In this document: piece by piece, positions 32,929 through 39,443 of the stretch
Position numbering within the stretch: position 1 is the stretch's first letter
Layout of the letters: every line of letters begins with the position of its first letter
From: Alphaproteobacteria bacterium
GTDB taxonomy: Bacteria > Pseudomonadota > Alphaproteobacteria > GCA-2731375
Direction: 5' to 3'
Assembly (NCBI GenBank): GCA_030746295.1
Contig: JASLMY010000015.1
Location: 1-39,443 of the forward strand
DNA: 39,443 bases
Position numbers and translations under genes: made by a program
The notes under the pieces: model-generated
What the model was told of the DNA's origin: nothing
Seen by the model: the letters and a program-made list of their open reading frames with translations, nothing else
Databases searched by the model: none

Positions 32929-34572
32929 TCAACTGCCGGCGCTGCGCTGTTGCAGGAGATCGTCGAGCCAGTCGGGGTCCATCTCGGGCACCGAGGAGAG
33001 CAGCAGTTCCGTGTATTCGTGGTGCGGCGGGGTCAGGATATCTTGCTTGGGACCCTGCTCCACCACCTCGCCCTGGAGCATGACAACGATCTCGTCGGCG
33101 ATCGCCTTCACCGTCGCCAGATCATGGGTAATGAACATGTAGGCGAGGCCGAGCTCGTCCTGAAGGCGTTGCAGGAGCTTCAGGATTTCCTCGGCGACCA
33201 ACTGATCGAGCGCCGAGGTCACCTCGTCGCAAATGATCAGCTCCGGCTCCGCCGCCAGCGCCCGGGCGATGCAGATGCGCTGCTTCTGCCCGCCCGAGAG
33301 CTCGCCCGGATATCGATCGATGAAGTCGTTCGGCTCGAGCTCGATCATCTGCAGGAGATCGCGAACCCGAGCCTCCTTCTCGGCACCCCGGAGCGCCAGG
33401 TAGAACTCCAGCGGTCGGCCGATGATATCGCGCACCCGCTGGCGCGGATTGATCGCCGTGTCGGGCATCTGGTAGATCATCTGCAGACGGCGAAGCTCGT
33501 CCTTGCTGCGCTTGCGGTAGCTCCGCTCCAACACCTGCCCTTCGTAGAGCACGCGGCCTTCCAACGGCGGCAAGAGGCCGGTGATGACCCGCGCCGTGGT
33601 GCTCTTGCCGCTGCCCGACTCGCCGACCACGGCGACGGTGCGCTTCTCGTGGATGTCGATATTGACGTTCGACAGCACCGGTACCTTGCCGTAGGCGGCG
33701 GTGACGTTCTCGACACTCAGCAGCGGCACCTCGCCCTCGGGCTCGTTCACCGGCGGCTTGCGGAAGGTCCTGACCGCCAGCAGGTCGCGGGTATAGTCCT
33801 TCTGCGGATCCTCGACGATCGGCCGGGTCTCGCCTTCCTCGACCAGGTTGCCGTAACGCAGCACCATGATCCGGTCGGCCATCTGCGAGACCACGGCCAG
33901 ATCGTGGGTGATATAGATGGCCGCGGTATCGAACTGCTGGACGATGTTCTTGATCGCCGCCAAGACCTCGATCTGGGTCGTGACGTCGAGCGCCGTCGTC
34001 GGCTCGTCGAAGACGATCAGGTCCGGCCGGCAGGCCATCGCCATCGCCGTCATGGCGCGCTGCAGCTGCCCGCCCGAGACCTGATGCGGGTAACGGAAAC
34101 CGATCCCGTCCGGGTCCGGCAACTGTAGGCGCCCGTAGAGGTCCTTGGCATCAGCCTCGGCCTCGGAGCGCGGCATGATGCCGTGCTGGACCGGGGCCTC
34201 ACAATACTGGTCGATCAGGCGGTGTGCGGGGTTGAAGGCGGCGGCGGCGCTCTGCGCCACGTAGGCGATGCGCGAGCCGCGCAGGGCCCGAAGCTCATCC
34301 TCCGAGGCCTTGCTGAGGTCGATGCCGTCGAAGATGATCTGGCCGCCGGAGATCCGGCAACCGTCGCGGGCGAAGCCCATCGCCGCCAGGCCGATAGTGC
34401 TCTTGCCGGCGCCCGACTCCCCGATCAACCCCAAGACCTCGCCGCGCCGGAGCGTCACGTCGACACCGTGGACGATCTCGTGCCAGACCTCGTCGGCGTA
34501 GCCCTCGATACGCAGACCGCGCATCGTCAGAATGACGTCACCCTGCCCGTCGGTCTTGGTCTCGGTGCTCAT
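32929..34572 (-). CDS. Fused dipeptide/oligopeptide ABC transporter ATPase (DppD-DppF type)
   Basis: A 547-residue protein with two complete ABC ATPase domains in tandem, so it supplies both nucleotide-binding sites of the importer. The first domain (about 15-265) has Walker A GESGAGKST, signature VSGGQLQR and Walker B LIVFDEP. The second (about 280-530) has GESGSGKST, LSGGQKQR and LIICDEV. Such DppD/DppF fusions are known in alphaproteobacteria. The start overlaps the permease stop by four bases. It is the last gene of the transporter operon and is convergent with selB. Confidence 0.92.
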   Translation of the reverse strand: MSTETKTDGQGDVILTMRGLRIEGYADEVWHEIVHGVDVTLRRGEVLGLIGESGAGKSTIGLAAMGFARDGCRISGGQIIFDGIDLSKASEDELRALRGSRIAYVAQSAAAAFNPAHRLIDQYCEAPVQHGIMPRSEAEADAKDLYGRLQLPDPDGIGFRYPHQVSGGQLQRAMTAMAMACRPDLIVFDEPTTALDVTTQIEVLAAIKNIVQQFDTAAIYITHDLAVVSQMADRIMVLRYGNLVEEGETRPIVEDPQKDYTRDLLAVRTFRKPPVNEPEGEVPLLSVENVTAAYGKVPVLSNVNIDIHEKRTVAVVGESGSGKSTTARVITGLLPPLEGRVLYEGQVLERSYRKRSKDELRRLQMIYQMPDTAINPRQRVRDIIGRPLEFYLALRGAEKEARVRDLLQMIELEPNDFIDRYPGELSGGQKQRICIARALAAEPELIICDEVTSALDQLVAEEILKLLQRLQDELGLAYMFITHDLATVKAIADEIVVMLQGEVVEQGPKQDILTPPHHEYTELLLSSVPEMDPDWLDDLLQQRSAGS

Positions 34573-35738
34573 TCCTTCAACCCGCTCGCCTTGTGCAGGA
34601 ACCAATCGACGACGAAGTTCACCCCCACCGTCAGCAGCGCGATCGCCGCCGCCGGTATCAGCGGCGTGATATCGCCGAAGGTAATCAGCGTCGCGTTGTC
34701 GCGAACCATGCTGCCCCAGTCCGCGGTCGGCGGCTTGATGCCGAGGCCGAGGAAGCTGAGGGCACTGATGAAGAGAAAAACGAAGCAGAAGCGCAAGCCG
34801 AACTCGGCCACCAGCGGCGGCATGATGTTGGGCAGGATCTCCCGGCGGATGATCCACAACAGGCCCTCACCGCGCAAATTCGCCGCCTCGACGAACTCCA
34901 AGACCACTACGTTCATGGCCACGGCGCGGGCGAGGCGGAAGACGCGGGTCGAATCCAGCACCGCGATGACGAGGATCAGCGACAAGACCGAGGTTCCGAA
35001 GATGGTGAGGAGCAGCAGACCGAAGATCAACGAGGGGATCGCCATCAGGACGTCGACCAGACGGCCGAGCGCCTGATCGACCCAGCCCCTGAGGGTGGCG
35101 GCCAGCAGGCCCGCGAAGCCGCCCAGAACGAAGGCCAGCACGGTGGTGACGAAGGCGATGCCGACCGTGTTCCGGGCCCCATAGACCAGCCGGGTCAACA
35201 TATCGCGTCCCAGGTTGTCGGTGCCCATCAGGAACTTGTCGCCCCAGGGATCGTATTCTGAACCGACAATCTCGGTCTCGCCGAAAGGGGCGATGATTGG
35301 CGCCGTGGCGGCGATCATGACGTAGATCAAGATCACCACCAACCCGAACCAGGCGGTCGGCGGAGCATGGCGCAGCTCCGTCCAATAGCGGACCAACGCG
35401 AACGCACAGACCTGTACCAACGCCAAGCCGAAGAAGGTCGACCATGCCCACTGGCTGAAGAGATCCCAGAAGAGGACACAAATCAGCAGGTACTCGAGCG
35501 TCAGCGCGACGATCACCGTATCTCCGGCGGCGCTGCGCGCCATCCGACTCCAATAGACCAGCACCGCGACGCTGTAGGCGTGGATCACCAAGAAGCCCAG
35601 GATGGCAGCCCAGGTATCCGCCTGGACGCTCTCCAAGAACAGCACGATGACGAAGAAGTGCACGGCTGCGACCGCGATGCGGCTGACCCAGGGCGAGCTC
35701 TGGCCCGCGAAAGCGCTGCCCGTGACGGCCATCGTCAT
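34569..35738 (-). CDS. ABC transporter permease, DppC type, with N-terminal extension
   Basis: A 389-residue membrane protein. The C-terminal 260 residues are a DppC/OppC permease: LMGTDNLGRDMLTRLVYGAR, the EAA-like loop FVEAANLRGEGLLWIIRREI, LPNIMPPL and the final GVNFVVDWF. About 130 extra residues at the N terminus hold several further hydrophobic segments (SRIAVAAVHFFVIVLFLES, ILGFLVIHAYSVAVLVYW, WSTFFGLALVQVCAFALV), which most DppC proteins lack. The ATG at 35738 follows AGGGGTGATGCC. It is 13 bases downstream of the partner permease gene. The substrate is probably a small peptide or amino-acid derivative. Confidence 0.9.
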   Translation of the reverse strand: MTMAVTGSAFAGQSSPWVSRIAVAAVHFFVIVLFLESVQADTWAAILGFLVIHAYSVAVLVYWSRMARSAAGDTVIVALTLEYLLICVLFWDLFSQWAWSTFFGLALVQVCAFALVRYWTELRHAPPTAWFGLVVILIYVMIAATAPIIAPFGETEIVGSEYDPWGDKFLMGTDNLGRDMLTRLVYGARNTVGIAFVTTVLAFVLGGFAGLLAATLRGWVDQALGRLVDVLMAIPSLIFGLLLLTIFGTSVLSLILVIAVLDSTRVFRLARAVAMNVVVLEFVEAANLRGEGLLWIIRREILPNIMPPLVAEFGLRFCFVFLFISALSFLGLGIKPPTADWGSMVRDNATLITFGDITPLIPAAAIALLTVGVNFVVDWFLHKASGLKE

Positions 35739-35751
35739 GGCATCACCCCTG

Positions 35752-36708
35752 TCATCTCGGATGCAGCAGCCGGGGGTTGCTCAGTATCGAGAGCACGTCC
35801 GCCAACAGGTTCAGCAGGATATAGGTCATCGCGAAGACCAGGCTGCTGGCCTGCACCACCGGGATGTCGCGCTTGGAGACGGAGTCGACGAGGAGTTGCC
35901 CCAAGCCCGGATAGACGAACACCACCTCGACGATGACCACGCCGACGACGAGATAGGCGAGGTTGATGGCGACGACGTTGATGATCGGCGCCAAGGCGTT
36001 GGGCAGAGCGTGCTTCAGGATGATCCGCCCCGGCTTCAATCCCTTCAATCGCGCCATCTCGATGTAGGGGCTGGCCAGGAGATTGATGATCGCCGCCCGC
36101 GTCATCCGCATCATGTGGGCGACGACCACGAGCGTCAGTGTCAGAGCCGGCAGGATGCAGCGATAGACCCGCTCGGCGAAGCCCAAGTCCTCGCTGATGT
36201 TGGAGATCGAAGGGAAGATGCCCAAGTTCACCGCCAGGAACAGGATCAGGATGTAGGCGACGAAGAACTCGGGGAACGAGATCGAGCTCAGCGTCATCAC
36301 ATTGACGGCCCGATCGAAGAGGCTGTTGCGATAGAGGGCGGCGAGGACGCCGAGCGTCAACGCCAGCGGCACCGCGATCACCGCCGCCACGGCGGCCAGG
36401 AACAGCGTATTGCCCAATCGGACGCCAAGCAGCTCCGAAATCTCGCGCTTATTGGCGAGCGAACGCCCAAAATCCCCCTGCAGCATGTCGCCGAGCCAGG
36501 CGATGTACCGTGTGTGCGGCGGTAAGTCGAGGCCCAGCTCGCGATTGAACGCCGCCACCGTATCGGGTGTTGCAGCTTGACCCAAGATGGCTTCCGCCAG
36601 GTTGCCCGGTAGCAATTCGACGCTGAGGAATATGATCAGCGAGACGACGAAGAGGGTGAGGAGACCCAGCGCCAAGCGCTGGGCCACCATTTTCAGGATG
36701 TCCGACAT
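35752..36708 (-). CDS. ABC transporter permease, DppB type
   Basis: A 318-residue inner-membrane permease with about six transmembrane segments. Family features include LALGLLTLFVVSLIIFLSVE at the N terminus, GDFGRSLANKREI, and the EAA-like cytoplasmic loop PYIEMARLKGLKPGRIILKH, LPNALAPIIN. It pairs with the DppC-type permease encoded just downstream and receives substrate from the binding protein encoded 26 bases upstream. The start at 36708 is close to the end of the upstream gene, as expected in an operon. Confidence 0.93.
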   Translation of the reverse strand: MSDILKMVAQRLALGLLTLFVVSLIIFLSVELLPGNLAEAILGQAATPDTVAAFNRELGLDLPPHTRYIAWLGDMLQGDFGRSLANKREISELLGVRLGNTLFLAAVAAVIAVPLALTLGVLAALYRNSLFDRAVNVMTLSSISFPEFFVAYILILFLAVNLGIFPSISNISEDLGFAERVYRCILPALTLTLVVVAHMMRMTRAAIINLLASPYIEMARLKGLKPGRIILKHALPNALAPIINVVAINLAYLVVGVVIVEVVFVYPGLGQLLVDSVSKRDIPVVQASSLVFAMTYILLNLLADVLSILSNPRLLHPR

Positions 36709-36734
36709 GCGTCCGGCCCGGCCGGTCGCCTAGC

Positions 36735-38321
36735 TCAAGCGAACCACCAGCGCTCGAGGCACTTGAAGCCGTCCATCGACCAGTTGGCCGCCATCTTGTT
36801 GTGCTTGACCTTGTCGGCGAGGCCCATGACGTAGTTGGCGAACATGGGCACCAAGACGCCGCCCTCGTTGGCGACGATGGTCTGCATCTCGACGTACAAC
36901 TGACCACGCGTCTTCTCGTCGAGCTCCGAGCGGGCCTTGAGCAGCAGCTCGTTGAAGCGGTCGTGCTTCCAGAAGCTGTCGTTCCAAGCGGCGTCGGCGG
37001 CATAGGCGGTCGAGAACATCCAGTCTTCCGTCGGCCGGCCGCCCCAGTAGACGGCGGTATAGGGCTTCTTCATCCAGACGTTGGACCAGTAGCCGTCGTT
37101 GGGCTCGCGCACCACGTTGATGTTGATGCCGGCTTTGGCGGCGTGCTCCTTGTAGAGAACCGCGGCGTCGACGGCACCGGCGAAGGCCGCATCGGCGGCG
37201 GACAGGTCCACCTTGAGGCCCTCTTGGCCGGCCTTCTTCAGGTGGAACTTGGCCTTGTCGGGATCGTAGGCACGCTGCGGCAGCGCATCGGCGTGGTAGC
37301 GATTGGAGCGACCGATCGGATGATCGTTGCCGAGCACGCCGTGGCCCTTCAGCACCGTCTTCAGTATCGCCTCGCGGTCGATGGCGTACTTCAACGCCAG
37401 TCGCACATCGTTGTTGTCGAAGGGCGGCGTGTCGCAGCGCATGCAGAAGGTGTAGTGCTGAGTGCCGCTGGTCTCGACGAGATTGATGCCTTTGCGCCGC
37501 TTCAGAAGGTGCGCCGTCTTCAGGTCGACCCGGTCCATGGCGTCGATCTCGCCCGTGGTCAGCGCGTTGGTCCGCGCCGCCACGTCGGCGATGGTGATCA
37601 TCTCGGCCTCGTCGAAATGGCCCTGCCCCGACTTGAAGAAGTTCGGGTTGCGCTTCAACGCCGTGCGCACGCCAGGCTCGTAGCTGACCAGCGAAAAGGC
37701 ACCGGTGCCGACGCCAGACTTCCAGTCCACCTCGCCATCCTTGGCCGGCATGATGGCGACGTGATAGTCGCTCATGATGAAGGGCCAGTCGGCGTTTCCG
37801 GCGGCAAGGGTCATCGTCACCTTGTCCTTGCCGTCCGCCTTCATCTCGGTGATCGGCTCGAGCAGCGTCTTGGCCGCGGACTTGGAATCCTTGCCGCGAT
37901 GGTGATTGATCGAGGCGACGACGTCGTCGGCATCCAGGCTCTTGCCGCCGTGGAACTCGACCCCCTTGCGCAAATGGAAGGTCCAGACCCGGGCATCGTC
38001 GGATACGTCGTAGCGCTCCGCCAGCTCACCCACGAGCTTGCCCTCGTTGTCGACCTCCATGAGGTTGTTGCGCAGGGCGCTTCCCATCACTTGGCTGTAG
38101 AGGTTCTCGAAGGTGGCAGGATCGAGGGAGTCGGTGGTCGAGCCGTGACCGAGACCGATGCGGATTTTGCCGCCCTTCTTGGGCGCCGCCAGCGCCGTCG
38201 ACGACAGAAGCGTGCTCGCCGCCGCCGCGCTGACGCCCATCGCGGTGGCACCGGCCATGAAGTCACGACGATTGAGCTTTCCTTGCTTGAGCAAGCGTTC
38301 CAGTTCTTTGATGTTCCTCAT
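36735..38321 (-). CDS. Periplasmic peptide-type substrate-binding protein (SBP family 5)
   Basis: A 528-residue extracellular solute-binding protein of the DppA/OppA family. The N terminus has a twin-arginine signal (KLNRRDFMAG, R18-R19) with a hydrophobic stretch ending in SSTALAA, so export is predicted by Tat. The mature part has TTDSLDPATFENLYSQV, YDVSDDARVWTFHLRKGVEF, FDNNDVRLALKYAIDREAIL and SYEPGVRTALKRNPNFF. The ligand is not predictable; dipeptides, opines or amino-acid derivatives are all known for the family. The ATG at 38321 was chosen for the signal peptide. It is the first gene of the importer operon, divergent from an ArsR-type regulator. Confidence 0.92.
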   Translation of the reverse strand: MRNIKELERLLKQGKLNRRDFMAGATAMGVSAAAASTLLSSTALAAPKKGGKIRIGLGHGSTTDSLDPATFENLYSQVMGSALRNNLMEVDNEGKLVGELAERYDVSDDARVWTFHLRKGVEFHGGKSLDADDVVASINHHRGKDSKSAAKTLLEPITEMKADGKDKVTMTLAAGNADWPFIMSDYHVAIMPAKDGEVDWKSGVGTGAFSLVSYEPGVRTALKRNPNFFKSGQGHFDEAEMITIADVAARTNALTTGEIDAMDRVDLKTAHLLKRRKGINLVETSGTQHYTFCMRCDTPPFDNNDVRLALKYAIDREAILKTVLKGHGVLGNDHPIGRSNRYHADALPQRAYDPDKAKFHLKKAGQEGLKVDLSAADAAFAGAVDAAVLYKEHAAKAGININVVREPNDGYWSNVWMKKPYTAVYWGGRPTEDWMFSTAYAADAAWNDSFWKHDRFNELLLKARSELDEKTRGQLYVEMQTIVANEGGVLVPMFANYVMGLADKVKHNKMAANWSMDGFKCLERWWFA

Positions 38322-38422
38322 AATCTTGCGTCCGTCCCTGTTTGGTTCGATTTTTTCACGCTCGAATGTCTTGCCGCCAATGATGCGGCATATCCCCACG
38401 TTGCGCAAGGATATGGCTCCCC

Positions 38423-38481
38423 CGCGACATGACGATGGTCAAATCGCGACATCTGAGACAGCGTCCCACAAACCCGCGACA
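38423..38481 (+). repeat. CGCGACA direct repeats in a divergent promoter region
   Basis: CGCGACAT at 38423-38430 recurs exactly at 38445-38452, a distance of 22 bases (two DNA turns), and CGCGACA is found again at 38475-38481. All three are in the same orientation between the substrate-binding-protein gene and the ArsR-type gene. They may be binding sites for a regulator of either transcription unit. Confidence 0.35.
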
Positions 38482-38556
38482 GGCCAACGCATCCGTCGGA
38501 GAGATTCGTTCGGACGTTGGGATCTTACGATTGCCACTCCATTTGTGATAGAATGC

Positions 38557-38574
38557 ACTTGTACATCGTCAAGT
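38557..38574. promoter_or_regulatory. Inverted repeat upstream of the ArsR-type gene
   Basis: ACTTG (38557-38561) and CAAGT (38570-38574) form an inverted repeat with an 8-base spacer, ending 15 bases before the ATG at 38590. ArsR-family dimers typically repress by binding short inverted repeats near their own promoter, so this is a candidate operator. A TAGAAT-like -10 lies at 38549-38554. Confidence 0.35.
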
Positions 38575-38589
38575 ATGGGGTGCCAAACC

Positions 38590-38877
38590 ATGACGACCGA
38601 AGCAAAGTGGGCAGGGCCAGCGAGCGTCCTGTTCCGAACACTCGGCAATGAACTTCGACTGCGAATTCTCCATCACCTGATGGAAGGGGAGAAGTCGATC
38701 GACGAGCTGACGAGACTGACCGGGGCCAGCCGAACCATCATCCCGACGCAGTTGGCCCGACTACAACGCGACAATCTGGTCAGCTCAAGGCGCGAGGAGA
38801 GATATCTCTTCTACTCGCTAACCAGTCGTAAGGTTCCCGGAATGCTGGAAGCGGCGCAACGTACCTTCGCGTCGTAG
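38590..38877 (+). CDS. ArsR-family winged-helix regulator
   Basis: A 95-residue winged-helix DNA-binding protein. The core includes LFRTLGNELRLRILHHLMEG, then SIDELTRLTGASRTIIPTQL as helix-turn-helix, and RREERYLFYSLTSRKVPGML as wing and last helix. It lacks the paired cysteines of the metal-sensing branch, so it probably responds to something other than arsenite-type metals. The ATG at 38590 has GGGGTG at eight bases; the ATG at 38575 has no ribosome binding site. It is divergent from the ABC importer operon, which is the obvious target. Confidence 0.83.
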   Translation: MTTEAKWAGPASVLFRTLGNELRLRILHHLMEGEKSIDELTRLTGASRTIIPTQLARLQRDNLVSSRREERYLFYSLTSRKVPGMLEAAQRTFAS

Positions 38878-39443
38878 TCCAACACGTCAGCGCCTTTTGC
38901 AACGTTACCGGCCGGACGCGGTCCGGGTTCTGGTCGGGCCGCGGCTGTCGTGGTGGACGAGTTGAAAGGCACACCGGCCGGTAGGCGAAGGCGCCAATCA
39001 AGCGATGATCTGGCCGTCGACGCGATGCCGTCGGGGCCAGGTTCGCATGACCGTTCCGCCAGGATGGTCTTGACCTCCGAATGCCTGAGCGTATTCTCGG
39101 CGGTCGGTGGCGGCAGGCCAATCGTATCCTGGCACACGACCCGGCACGGCCTCACCGACAATTCGGGCGTGAGAGGCCCTCGACCATTCGATTTGCCTGT
39201 TGGGGAAGGGAATCCGGTCCGGTGGCCGGCCCGGTCTTCAAATTCTGCCCTAGGTGTCCAGCCTAGTCCGCAAACGTCCGATTCAGTGCGGATTTGGGCA
39301 GGAGGGGAGCTCCACATCGCGCATCAATCCTTGCTTATCCGGGTCGGTCCGGAGCAGTCTGTGACCAATTTGTGACCAAGGCCCCTACCCTGTAAGCGGC
39401 GGAGCAAAAATACACCACTGAGGCGGCTGGGATGTCCGGCTGC
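38878..39443. other. Right-end region without a recognised gene
   Basis: About 565 bases after the ArsR-type gene. Open frames on both strands (for example 38950-39375 plus) lack a convincing ribosome binding site and have low-complexity, Arg/Ser/Pro-rich translations typical of non-coding high-GC DNA. TGTGACCAA is repeated with an 11-base period at 39360 and 39371. An AT-rich segment near the edge (CAAAAATACACCACT, around 39407) may be the start of another element outside the window. Confidence 0.4.

Noticed and set aside
36801..38432. Long plus-strand open frame (543 codons) opposite the substrate-binding protein
   Set aside because: It is antisense to a complete family-5 binding protein and is the usual shadow frame of high-GC DNA.
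17972..39390. A 13-base match, AGGCCCCTACCCT, near 17975 and near 39379
   Set aside because: Matches of this length are expected by chance in a window of this size and composition; no flanking repeat supports a mobile element.

Overview
The window looks like a high-GC (high-60s percent in lines I counted) chromosomal segment from an alphaproteobacterium, most likely Rhodospirillales-like. Support comes from a Usg-family protein, a SAM-II type riboswitch in front of rhodanese-metZ (a class known mainly from alphaproteobacteria), a PepSY/PhoPQ-like two-component operon, and a truncated TPR protein of the adenylate-cyclase/ATPase type at the left edge. Species cannot be assigned by eye. No phage or complete insertion sequence, rRNA, tRNA or CRISPR array was recognised.

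Layout. 1-858: 3' end of a TPR protein. 877-5304 (minus): four-gene operon of phosphonopyruvate decarboxylase-like enzyme, D-specific N-carbamoylase, TauE/SafE exporter and D-hydantoinase/dihydropyrimidinase. 5411-9182: PepSY protein, response regulator and histidine kinase (plus), a glycine-zipper lipoprotein (minus) and a VOC protein (plus), with 11-nt direct-repeat boxes in both divergent promoter regions. 9464-12333: a lower-GC pair, a methyltransferase and a BTAD/SARP-type regulator, divergent around a heptamer direct repeat. 12488-15723 (minus): PuuE-like deacetylase/allantoinase, RtcB RNA ligase with archease, and Usg. 15924-17975 (plus): promoter, SAM-II riboswitch, rhodanese and metZ. 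17985-22370 (minus): GST, amidase, cyclic-2,3-diphosphoglycerate-synthetase-like GTPase and a frameshifted carbamate kinase. 22503-24111 (plus): AtzG-like plus AtzE-like amidase pair. 24539-29453 (minus): HcnABC/OoxAB-like flavoprotein dehydrogenase complex with a second DAO flavoprotein and an NAD(P)-dependent dehydrogenase. 29576-32925 (plus): selA-selB. 32929-38321 (minus): complete dipeptide/oligopeptide-type ABC importer. 38590-38877 (plus): ArsR-type regulator.

The recurring theme is hydrolysis and oxidation of small C-N compounds. D-hydantoinase and D-carbamoylase would release D-amino acids. The PuuE-like enzyme, two amidases, an AtzG-like subunit and carbamate kinase point to ureide or carboxylated-urea breakdown. 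The flavoprotein complexes could oxidise amino or imino acids, and the ABC importer could bring substrates in. I infer a nitrogen-scavenging island; the substrates are not determined by the sequence.

The strongest leads are the GST-amidase-CPGS-carbamate kinase operon facing an AtzGE pair, the SAM-II riboswitch with an alternative hairpin, a 16-bp inverted repeat between selA and the flavoprotein operon, the SARP-like operator, and the disrupted carbamate kinase.
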